Source of the DNA: Glebionis coronaria
Lineage: Eukaryota; Streptophyta; Magnoliopsida; Asterales; Asteraceae
Assembly: GCA_025667525.1 (NCBI GenBank)
Contig: CM046879.1
Location: forward strand, 384,237,039 to 384,301,038
Direction of reading: 5' to 3'
Length of the DNA: 64,000 nucleotides
Positions 11,920 to 21,624 of the stretch are shown in pieces. A program made the translations under genes and the position numbers. Every line of letters begins with the position of its first letter. Position 1 is the stretch's first letter. The notes below the pieces were generated by a model that saw only the letters and a program-made list of their open reading frames with translations, searched no databases and was not told the origin of the DNA.

Positions 11920-12963
11920 AAAGTGTTCGATGACGGCTTCTTTTGGCCTACTATCTATCATGATGCACACGCACTTGTGAAGTCGTGTGATTCTTGACAA
12001 CGCCAAGGAAAATCATCGCAAAAGGATGAAATGCCGCAAAATATAATTCAAGTGTGTGAGATTTTCGACATTTGGGGCATTGACTTTATGGGGCCGTTCC
12101 CATCGTCTCATGGAAACAAGTATATCCTCGTCGCAGTCGACTACCTTTAAAAGTGGGTGGAAGCTAAGGCTTTGCCTACGAATGATGCTCGTGTGGTAGC
12201 GATGTTTTTGAAGCAACTATTCTCCCGGTTTGGAACCCCTCGTGCTATTATAAGAGATCGTGGAACCCATTTTTGTAATGACCAATTCGAGAAGGTTTTA
12301 AAGAAATATGGAGTTACACATCGTCTTTGTACGACTTATCACCTGCAAACGAGTGGGCAAGTCGAGGTTTCAAACCGAGCTTTGAAGAGGATTTTAGAGA
12401 GGTCGATTGGAGAAAACCGTGCTTTATGGTTCGACAAACTCGATGACGCTTTATGGGCCTTTCGGACCGCTTATAAGACACCTATCGGTTGTACTCCTTA
12501 TAAGTTGGTTTATGGAAAGAATTGTCATTTGCCTATTGAATTGGAACACAAGGCATATTGGTCCCTAAAGCATGCCAATTATGACTTAAAGACCGCGGGA
12601 GATCACCGGAAAATAAAACTTAATGAATTGGATGAATTAAGAGATAATGCTTATGAAAATTCATTAATTTTTAAGGAAAAGACTAAAAAGTTTCATGATT
12701 CAAAGATTAAAAAACCGGGTTTTTAACGTTGGTTATCAAGTGTTACTTTTTAACTCTCGTTTGAAGATATTTTCCGGGAAACTGAAATCTCGTTGGTCGG
12801 GTCCGTTCACCATAACACAAGTGTTTCCATATGGTACCATCGAGCTAGCTCAAAATGATGGTCCTAATTTCAAGCTGAATGGACATAGGCTTAAGCACTA
12901 CTTCGGTGGGGAAGTTTCTTCGTTGGACGACCTCGACCAAGTTACCTTAACCAATGATAATTA
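11920..12963 (+). pseudogene. Athila integrase remnant
   Basis: The reading begins abruptly, right after the LTR2 terminus, inside the zinc-binding region ([17 protein letters not shown]). It continues through the catalytic core: [11 protein letters not shown] near 12080, [12 protein letters not shown] near 12270, GQVEVSNRALKRI near 12360 (the D, D and E residues are kept). It ends with the C-terminal [13 protein letters not shown] block near 12790. Lesions are a stop replacing the second zinc cysteine (CDS-stop), a stop in AVDYL-stop-KW and a frameshift near 12715. The 5' portion (gag to RNase H) is absent from the window. Confidence 0.85.
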
Positions 12964-12976
12964 GCATTGAGGGGAT

Positions 12977-13034
12977 CGAGTCGAGCTCATGACTCGGTAA
13001 TAAAAAACAAGGTGCCTCGTGGGGGAAATCCCAT
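12977..13034 (+). other. Paired stem-loops after integrase (copy 2 of 4)
   Basis: CGAGTC (12977-12982) pairs with GACTCG (12991-12996). GTGGG (13019-13023) pairs with CCCAT (13030-13034). Confidence 0.6.
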
Positions 13035-13368
13035 GCTTATCCATGTATATATTATTGCTTTCTAATGTACTTAATGAGAGGGGATTTGTGCCCTTCCGAC
13101 TCGTTGTTTCGTGGTTGTTTGTGAATGTTTATCTAGATAATCATCATCGCCACGATTGAAGACTCTCGTGTTCGTTTACGTGAGCCTCGATCGTTTGCTT
13201 GAAGATTTTTTCACAAATCCATGACATATCCTTTATTGTTCTTAAAATTATCTTTTAGCATAATTCATAAATGGCTTTAGATATATTGTTGATCACCCTT
13301 TCCATGCTAGATCCTAAGCATTTGACTCTTCGTCTCTAGTATGGGGGTGCTTTACCTTTAGACTCGAA

Positions 13369-13403
13369 ACATTGAGGACAATGTTTAATTTTAGTATGGG
13401 GGT
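13369..13403 (+). other. ACATTG hairpin with polypurine-like tract
   Basis: ACATTGAGGACAATGT (6-bp stem, AGGA loop) is followed by TTTTAGTATGGGGGTG. The same pair occurs at 7283, 27651 and 34429, always 1.4-1.8 kb before the 3' LTR once later insertions are discounted. Confidence 0.55.
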
Positions 13404-15011
13404 GAATAGATACTTGCCTGGCTACGCCCTCACGTTTTCCAAATTTCAACGTTTTATTCTGTTTTGTTGCTAATAAGGCTAAAAATAAATCAATTTTAAA
13501 AATTTTCCTAGTTTTCATAAGTTTTTTTAAGACATGAATGTATATTTTCCGAAGGGTAGAATAAGAGTTAATTTTTAACTTGATGGGCATTTGGAGCCCT
13601 TTACATTCCTTAACCCGCTTGAATCAAGTTTTGCTAGACTTTTATATAGGGAACTTTAAAACGCGAAGGTCTTAATTCACACGGGTTAAGAACAAGAACT
13701 TTTCACAAGTTCCTATAACTGATCCTAGAAACTCACTTATCAAGGGAACTTTAAAATGCATTCTCTAAACTTGAAAAAGTCTAAGAAAGTGCAAGATCCT
13801 ATAGGTGGCTTGAAAACCCAAAACTTTGATTTGATATAGTCTTAATGAAGCTAATCCAAATTTGTCTTAATTTTGACTTGCATGGCTAAGTATTCACGAG
13901 TCTCTTTAGTTAGAGGTCTTTAAATAGCGAAGAACGAGAAATGATAGAGTTAGACAAGTGATCATGCTAAACGTAGAACATGAAAATCTTCTTTCATAAA
14001 CTCATATGTTTTTAATTGTGGCTTTTTCTCCCATAAGATCAATGAATTAGGAATAAACTAATTGCAATAAGTAAGGTCGTATGATTTGAAAGGTTACTTA
14101 GCTTCTAGCCCAAGATCGTTTAAAAGTTGTTCGTGTTTGAATAGAGTTCATAGCCAAGGCATAACTTATTGAAGCGGGACGCGAAGATTGGTGAATATCC
14201 AAAAAGGCCCTAACAAGGAATGAGGAGCTCTATTTTGTTGCTAAAGATCCAAGATGATGTGAAGAATCATTATTCCAAAATCAATATGAAGGATCGAGAC
14301 ACACGACGAAAAGCAATTACTCCCCTAAAGATCATGGAGAAAGTCTATCCAAAAAGACCCTTACAAGGTATGAGGATAAATATATCCAAGTCCTAAAAGG
14401 AGGCGCATCGTTGTATATCAAAATCCAAAATAAAGATTGAAGAAAAATGATGAAGTCGTGGTCCAAGTATGAAGAATCTCTAAAAAACGTCAAGTGAAGA
14501 AATTCCAAAGTATGAAGAGAAGACCATAATTTCAAGAACGTCTTTTGAAGATTTGAAGAATGAAGTACATGCCAAATATCGGACCAAGAAAGGTCTCAAA
14601 TCGTGAAATGAGTTATGCCAAGATATGAACTTAAGGAGATACACGAGAAGTCGTTTTAAAAGATTTTGTCCTTTAGCTAACTATCAATTAAATCGTGCTA
14701 CTTTATTTTCGGACTAATAAATACTAAAATAAGTCAATATGAATCACTTGTGATCCATGACAAATAGTTAAAAAATTCTAGATACCTTCTCTTTTCATAA
14801 TAACTAGGATAGCGGGGAGAAAAAGTATTACATAATTTGGACGTATGAGTAGTGTTAGCATTGTGACTTGTACCAACAATGATCTCGTTTTTTCACTTAG
14901 CATGGGATGTATGACAATCAAGGATGACGAACTTTACTCTTTGAGACATTCACTTGTTTCTATTTATTTACCCTAAAAGTCACATTCGTGATGAAAATCG
15001 TACATTATGTC

Positions 15012-15333
15012 TATAGGATATTGTAAATCTAGCTTATGTTTTAGAGAGAGAAATATGGTAAGAACACACACACACACTTTGAGAGATAAAGTATGAAAAC
15101 ACACTTTTACTATGTGTAAAGTTATGTGAACCAACCACCCTCTCCATCTAAGGAGAGGGTTTATATACCAAGCCTATAAGATGGGCTTGGGCTTACAATT
15201 GGGTCGGACATACAAGCATGGACCGAGTTTTCCTTGTTTGATATATATAAAGATATCTAGACTACGAGCTACTACTTAATATATTGTCGGAGTGACCGAA
15301 TCTTCCTAAATACGTAAAAACGTATTTCCAACA
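15012..15333 (-). repeat. copia-1 3' LTR
   Basis: 322 bp. The first two bases should be TG but read TA (TATAGGATATTG against TGTAGGATATTG in the other copies); it ends TTTCCAACA. A minus-strand TATA box lies at 15160-15167. Confidence 0.9.
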
Positions 15334-15637
15334 ATCGCCCCCTAAGGGAGGTCACTCCAAATAAGGGCGTTACCCAAGTTACAATAATAAAATAAACCTA
15401 GCATACTATGCTTATCTTGAGCTCGTAGTCTTCGTATTTCTTTTCTTTTTTTTTCTGGTGAACATGATGATGTGCTCTTTGATATCAATCTTTAGCATTA
15501 ATTTCTTGCCTTGATCTTGTGCATCCTTCACTTGTGATCTTCTCCTCTTCCTGACTTCATGTCCCACATACTTATACCTTCGTAATTCTTGAAAGCTTCA
15601 GAGTTCGATACAGCGCAAGACTTGACTTTTAGGCTTT
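15334..15637 (-). other. copia-1 3' internal sequence next to the polypurine tract
   Basis: The minus-strand polypurine tract CCCTTAGGGGGCGAT occupies 15334-15348. The rest is noncoding and matches 61897-62212 of copia-3. Bases 15633-15637 (GCTTT) are the left copy of the Athila-A target duplication; the sequence continues at 37594. Confidence 0.8.
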
Positions 15638-16083
15638 TGATAGGTGTGTAAACACCCATCTTTTCTACCACTTATTTCTTGCTAAAACAAGACCAAAACG
15701 CGTATTTAATGTCATTTGTTTGGAATTATGCGTGGTTTGTGTGTTTGTTATGTTTTCAGAGCCAACCGGATAAATATTGGAGAAAACATGGGATTGCACG
15801 GGTTTTATCAAGGAAAAAGACTGAAGACGAAGTCTATTGTCCAAGAGATACAAAAGATTTGAAGTCAATGGGCCTATTTGAAGATTTATCGAAGAAAAGG
15901 ACCAAAGACGGAAGATTCACACATGTCGAAGAAACTCAAGTCTATTTAACGAAGAAATTAAAAGACGAGTTGAATTTAATCGACGACAAATCCCGAATCA
16001 GAATCGAAAACGTCAACTTTTCTGAAAAGACGAGAAGACAAAAAGAAGGGAAGAAAGCCCACTCACCAACAAAGGGAGAAGCC

Positions 16084-16091
16084 TATAAATA
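16084..16091 (+). promoter_or_regulatory. TATA box of Athila-A 5' LTR
   Basis: TATAAATA in the context GCCTATAAATACTCC, about 445 bp into the LTR. It is duplicated at 36377 in the 3' LTR and conserved in the Athila-B LTRs (20314 and 29681), so transcription should start shortly after it. Confidence 0.7.
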
Positions 16092-16509
16092 CTCCTCCCA
16101 TTCAAGACTCTAGCATCTTCCTTTTCAGTTATTCTTCTTCCTAGTTTTTAGGAACCATCTCCCTTAAGGAGTGGTTTTAATCTTTGTTTGATTTATCTTC
16201 CAATCTTGTAAGTTAATCTTTTCTTGTTTGTTGAATCTTAATTCATTAATACAAATCATCTTTTAATCTTTCCATCATCTTGTTCTTCATATCTTTTTGA
16301 TTCTTAGTTCTTAAATTTCATTCGTTTGGTTTGATTGTCAAAAGTAAGTGGGTTTTGTGATTTTGTTGTTTTGGATTCAAGCTTTCTTTGAGTAGAGGAT
16401 TAGTGGTAAAATTGGTTTAAGTTTTGATCAAAAATTTGGTGATTTTTGGTTTTGAATTCGTGATCTTTCATTTCCCCTGTTCTTCGCTACAGTATCTGAT
16501 CTCGCCCAG

Positions 16510-16998
16510 ATTCCGAATAAGGAATCTGGGGTTTTGTCTATTCGGAATATTTCATTTATTCAGAATAGAGGTAATTTTTCTTGGCTGTTCGGAATATTTC
16601 AATTATTCCGAGTAGTGGTAGATTTTCTTTGTTATTCGGAATATCTCCATTATTCCGAATAGGCTTTCAAATTTATTCCGCATAGGTGATTTTTCCGCAT
16701 AAGGGTCTCTCTTCAAATATTCCGCATAGTCTGATTTCATTTCCTCTATTCGGAATATTTTCTATATTCCGAATAGCCCCATTATTCCGCATAGAATCTT
16801 GCTTTCCGAACAAGGCATTTTTCCGCATAAGGGAGTTTATTCCGAGTTAGACATTTTTCCGCATAGTCATAATTTTCCGAATAGGCCCTCGTTTTCCGCA
16901 TAAGAGATTTTTTCCGCATGGTACTAATTATTCCGAGTAAGGGAAACATTCCGAATGGAGCAGTACATTCCGCATAGCAAGAAGGATTCCGAATAAGA
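16510..16998 (+). repeat. TTCCG-core repeat array in Athila-A LTR
   Basis: I count 24 copies of a degenerate 10-12 bp motif (ATTCCGAATAG, TTTCCGCATAAGG and variants), about four of them reversed. They are irregularly spaced and lie downstream of the TATA box. One forward/reverse pair gives a perfect 13-bp hairpin: CTATTCGGAATAT (16746-16758) with ATATTCCGAATAG (16764-16776). The array is repeated at about 36803-37291. Confidence 0.85.
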
Positions 16999-17298
16999 GA
17001 GTTCCAGTTTTATTTTTTTATAAGGTATTTTCTACTGTTTCATTTAAAGTGTGGATTTATTTTCATTTCTAGTCTCTAGTGTTATTTTATTACTTGTCTT
17101 TATCAGTTTAGTAGATTTAGACCCAAGCTCCCCCTTTTTAGTCACCAATTACAACGATTCCACTATTGACCGTGATCGATTCGAGAAGATACCGAGAACG
17201 AAACAACGATAGATATATCAATTGGGTACGAGCAACGCAAAGAGAGATCTTGCAAGCAAAAACCTTTTTATTAACCAACCAAAAGTCAGTTATTAAAA

Positions 17299-17313
17299 TG
17301 GCGCCGCTGCCGG
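17299..17313 (+). promoter_or_regulatory. Athila-A primer binding site
   Basis: TGGCGCCGCTGCCGG, the tRNA-Asp-complementary site typical of Athila elements, 3 bp after the LTR. Confidence 0.85.
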
Positions 17314-17504
17314 CTCTTTTCGTAAGGATCAACGGTTTCTTGTGAGAAAAATTGGATTTTGGGATCCGTTCTTTCGGGAACGTTATTTTCAAGCACAAAA
17401 ATTTTCAAAAATCCATAAAAATATAAAATTTTCAAAAATACAAAAACATTAAAAAACCTATAAAAACAAAAAAAATATTTTCTCTTGCATTTTCTTTTTA
17501 GTGT

Positions 17505-19868
17505 ATGCGTACTCGATCCACGTCTTATTCAGAGCCCGAGACTCTCGAACAATTAGACATGGCAGGTGTACACAACAACAACAACAATAATCCACCCCTC
17601 CCAAACAACAATAATAATAACCCACCCCACCAAAATATGAATAATCCACCCGATTTACGAACCATGGAGGAGCTATGTCAACCCATAATGAACGGACGTG
17701 GAGGCCCGATTGCACCGATGCATGTCACGGCTCAAGAGTTTTCATTGAAGCATCACATGATCCAGCAAGTACAAACGAATCCATTTCGCGGAATTCCGGA
17801 TGATGATGCCAACAAACACCTCGACAAATTCATCACCATTACCCAAAGCATGAAATCTCCCGGTGTTTCTATGGATGACCTTCGCCTCCAACTCTTTCCT
17901 CACTCGCTTTCTCACCATGCCGAAAAATGGTTTGACCGTCTTCCAAAGAATTCTATTCATACGTGGAACGACATGACTCAACGCTTTTTATCGCGCTACT
18001 TCCCACCATCCATGGTCACTAACCTCCGTAACCAAATCAGTGGATTTATGCAAGAAAATGATGAATCGCTTTTCGATGCTTGGGAACGATACAATGATTT
18101 AATCGACCGCTGTCCTAATCACAATATGCTCCCCGTCACTCTCATTGACACCTTCTACAATGGTCTCACCTTTCGCGATCGTGACACGATCAATGCCGCC
18201 GCCGGTGGTACTTTTATGAAAAGGAGACCAGAGGAGTGTCGAGAGTTGATTGAAAACATGACTACTCACCACAAGAATTGGGATTCATCCGCATCCTCAA
18301 GATCTAACTCGAGAGTCAATGTTTCTTCTACTACTTCCAATCCTGAGATGACTGAAATTTCTCGACAACTTGTTGAAATGAACAAGAATTTCATGACCAT
18401 AGCCACAAACCACTTTCAACAAGCTAAAGCCGTTGCTATTTCTTGTGACACATGTGGTGGTCCTCATTCTTATAATGATTGTCCTTCCACTCAAGGCAAT
18501 TATTCTGAAAACGTTAACGCGGCATACGGTACATATCCCACGGGAGGCTATCAAGCTCGCCCTCAAGGAGACCGTAGCTTGCTAAGTTATCGTTCCAACA
18601 ATTATCTTGCACCTCCCGGTTTCCCTCCTGCAAACCAAAACCAACAACAAAGCTATAACCGAAACAACCAATCCCAACCTCGTGCTCAAAACCAATATCC
18701 ATCCCAAAGAAATACCTACCAAACTCAAGGAAATTCTCAAGCTTACCAAGCTCCACCTCTCAATCAACCGATGGCAGTGAATTCAGATGTCGAGACATTC
18801 ATGAAGACTAATCGTGAGATGGTGACGAATCTTCAGAGTCAATTTGTCAACTTGAAGAATGACATGGTGAAACAAGGAAGCGATATTCGAGCCGAGCTAA
18901 GGAATGATATGGCCAAACACAGCGATGCTATTAATGCCAACATGCAAAACTCTTTCAATAATCAAGCTCTTCACCTTCGTGATATGATTGGTTCGCTCAT
19001 CCAAGTTAATCAACCCTCTTCTTCGGGTACTCTTCCGAGTAATACCGTTGCAAATCCAAAAGGGGAGATGAAAGAAATCACCACTCGTAGTGGAAAAGGT
19101 TATATGGAACCCGAGCTTCCTACACCTCCACCCGTGATTGTGAACAAGGAAAAAGAGCAACTTTCTCCACCTCCTTCACCTTCTATCCCCATTTCCCCAC
19201 CACCCGTGGTTGTGAGTGATCCTCTCCCCTTACAACCTTCTTCTTCATCCAATATACCTTATCCTTCAAGGTTGAGGAAAGAGAAGCAAAAGAGCAAGGA
19301 TGATATTCAGGTTTCAAACTTCCTAAAAATGTTTAAACAATTGAATTTTAACATCTCCTTTGCCGAGGCTCTCGCTCACATGCCCAAATATGCTAAGATG
19401 TTTAAAGATCTTCTAAGTGATAAAGAAAAGCTTCTTGACATTGCTCAGACCCAACTTAATGAGAACTGCTCCGCAGTGCTCTTAAGGAAATTGCCCACCA
19501 AACTTGGTGATCCGGGTCGCTTCTTGATTCCTTGCAACTTCCCGGGAGTAGATAATTGCATGGCCCTAGCCGATCTAGGTGCCAGTATAAACTTAATGCC
19601 TTTAAGTGTTTGGAAGCAATTATCTCTCCCCGAGCTAGTCCCCACACGAATGACTTTGGAACTAGCCAACCGTACGGTTGCTTATCCAGTGGGGATAGCC
19701 GAAGATGTCTTCGTTGGCGTTGACAAATTCACCTTCCCGGCGGATTTTGTCGTCGTTAACTACGAGATGGACCCTCGTGTTCCATTAATCGTTGGACGTC
19801 CATTCCTGAGGACCGGTCGCACTCTCATTGATGTAGCCGCAGGCGAATTAATCATGAGAGTTGGTGAC
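17505..19868 (+). CDS. Athila-A gag-protease, first 788 codons of an interrupted polyprotein
   Basis: Starts at the ATG of [12 protein letters not shown] and stays open for exactly 788 codons up to GELIMRVGD, where Athila-B is inserted; the TGA that follows belongs to the Athila-B LTR. An Asn-rich N-terminal segment is followed by a capsid domain at about residues 75-245 (FDRLPKNSIHTWNDMTQRF), a knuckle CDTCGGPHSYNDC at about 325, a Gln/Asn/Pro-rich tail, and an aspartic protease with catalytic Asp at about residue 690 ([17 protein letters not shown]). The flanks of the capsid are near-identical to Athila-B but the capsid itself is not. The frame continues in register at 30786, so before Athila-B arrived this was one long ORF. 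Confidence 0.9.
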
Positions 19869-20313
19869 TGATAGGTGTGTAAACACCCATCCTTTTACCA
19901 CTTAAATCGGGCTAAAACGAGACCAAAACACGTATTTAATATCATTTGTTTGGAATTATACGTGGTTTTTGTGTTTATTGTGTTTTCAGAGCCAACCGGA
20001 TGAATATTGAAGAAAACATGGGATTGCACGGGTTTTACTGAAGAAAAAGACTCAAGATAAAGTCTATTGTCCAAGAGATGCAAAAGATTTGAAGTCACTG
20101 GGCCTATTCGAAGATTTATCGAAGAAAAGGACCAAAGATGGAAGATTTATCTAAGTCGAAGAAACTCAAGTCCTTTAAACGAAGAAATTAAAAGACGAGT
20201 TGAATTTAATCGACGACAAATCCCGAATCAGAATCGAAAACGGAAACTTTTCTGAAAAGACGAAAAGACAAGAAGAACGGGAGAAAGCCCACTCACCAAC
20301 CAAAGGACAAGGC

Positions 20314-20321
20314 TATAAATA
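20314..20321 (+). promoter_or_regulatory. TATA box of Athila-B 5' LTR
   Basis: TATAAATA in GGCTATAAATAGCC, at the same distance from the LTR start as in Athila-A. Confidence 0.7.
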
Positions 20322-20749
20322 GCCTTCCCCTCACACATTTTAGACTAGTTTTTAGTTTTTTCTTTTCTTCCCCACTTTTCTTCCTAGTTCGTAGAACACC
20401 ATCACCACTCGGGTGATTGGTGATTTTTATCTTTGTCTTTACAAACTTGTAATTTTAATCTTTGTTTCATCTTGTCAAAACATCAATCATTCGATACTAA
20501 GTTCTTGTTTAATCTTTCATTTCTTCTTGTTCATCATCATCTTTATCTTCAAGTTTTTAAGTTTTTATTTTCTTGATTTGATCTTCAAAAGTTGTTTGGA
20601 TTTGTGTTTTTATTAGTGGGATTCGTTGCTTATGGTGTCTAAATGATTTGTGTTTAGTTTGGTAAAACTTTTTTAAGTATTTGATTTGATTTTGATTAAA
20701 ACCTGTGTCCCGTGTTCTTCGTTACTGCTACTGTAACTGGGTTTCCAGA

Positions 20750-21115
20750 CTTCCGAATCAAGCCAAAAAGTTCCGAATGAAGGCTTCATTCGGAAACTTC
20801 CGAACCAAGCACTAAGTTCCGGATCAGTGACTTCCGGACCAATCAGTTCCGAATCAAGCTGAGAGTTCCGAATCAATTATTTCCGCACCAGCAACTTCCG
20901 AATCAACCTTCATCCGGAAGGTTCCGAATCAAACCACAAGTTCCGAATCAACATTCATTCGGAAAGTTCCGAACCAGTCCTTCATTCGGAAGTTTCACAA
21001 CTTCCGAATCAGCAACCTTCATTCGGAAGCTTCCGAATGAGCAAGTTCCGGATGAGTGAATAGTACCTTCCGAATCAGATAGTTCCGAATCAAGGTTTAA
21101 AGTTCTGAATCAGTT
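20750..21115 (+). repeat. TTCCG-core repeat array in Athila-B LTR
   Basis: I count about 23 copies of CTTCCGAATCAAG-like units, five of them reversed (CATTCGGAAG). It shares only the TTCCGAAT core with the Athila-A array. It is repeated without visible change at about 30117-30482. Confidence 0.85.
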
Positions 21116-21415
21116 ATTTTTGGGTATTTTAAAGTTACTGTTTTACTGTTGTTGTTTTACTATTTCTCTACTCATATTTCACAATTTACATTTTAACTTT
21201 AATTTTAATTTGAACTTTAAATTTTAAACCAAGTCTTAGTTAATTATAATTAAAGTAATTGTTTTTAACTTAAACTTTCATTTCCACTTTTTATTAGATT
21301 AGAAAACCAAACCCCTTTATTTAGTAACCAAGAACAATCATTCCACTTAAGACCTAGATCAATTCGAGAGGATATCGAGAGAAAATTGAACCTCATACAA
21401 AATCCATGTATCAAA

Positions 21416-21430
21416 TGGCGCCGCTGCCGG
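21416..21430 (+). promoter_or_regulatory. Athila-B primer binding site
   Basis: TGGCGCCGCTGCCGG, 2 bp after the LTR end; identical to the Athila-A site. Confidence 0.9.
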
Positions 21431-21624
21431 CTCTTCTCGTTACGATGAAAAGTTTTTTGTGAGAACTTGGATTTTGGGATCCGTTCCCCGTGAACGTTAC
21501 TTTTTCAAAAATTTTCAAAAACAACTTAAAAATATAAAATTTTCAAAAATCCTAAAAAGTAAAAAACAATAAAAACCAAAAATATTTTTGCTTTGTGTCT
21601 CTTTGTTCGTTCTTTTGCAGGTGT

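Larger units (their letters stand above)
12964..15011 (+). other. 3' untranslated region of the base-layer integrase copy (continues at 55733)
   Basis: No gene supported. It contains the paired stem-loops (12977-13034), the ACATTGAGGACAATGT hairpin (13369-13384) with a GTATGGGGGTG tract after it, and the GGGAACTTTAAAA block. A block at about 14070-14620 is shared with Athila-A and Athila-B (TTACTTAGCTTCTAGCCC onward) and is riddled with stops here. At 15011 the sequence is broken by copia-1. It resumes at 55733, completing the polypurine tract in front of LTR3. Confidence 0.65.
15638..17295 (+). repeat. Athila-A 5' LTR
   Basis: Begins TGATAGGTGTG and ends CAGTTATTA (a TATCA end with C to T). 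A TATA box lies at 16084-16091. A 24-copy TTCCG array lies at 16510-16998. The LTR has a terminal hairpin (GGTGT / ACACC). Confidence 0.95.
19869..21413 (+). repeat. Athila-B 5' LTR
   Basis: 1545 bp. The terminal hairpin is GGTGT (19874-19878) with ACACC (19883-19887), extended by GAT/ATC. A TATA box lies at 20314-20321 and a TTCCG array at 20750-21115. Its first 550 bp align with the Athila-A LTR, but the array part is a different sequence. Confidence 0.97.

Noticed and set aside
15679..16113. 144-codon frame in the Athila-A LTR, repeated at 35972-36406
   Set aside because: It lies in U3 and overlaps the TATA box. It is present twice only because LTRs are duplicated, differs by four residues between copies, and the aligned Athila-B LTR has stops. 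Not a gene.
16510..16998. CRISPR-like array
   Set aside because: Units are short, degenerate and in both orientations, spacing is irregular, the context is a plant LTR and there are no cas genes.
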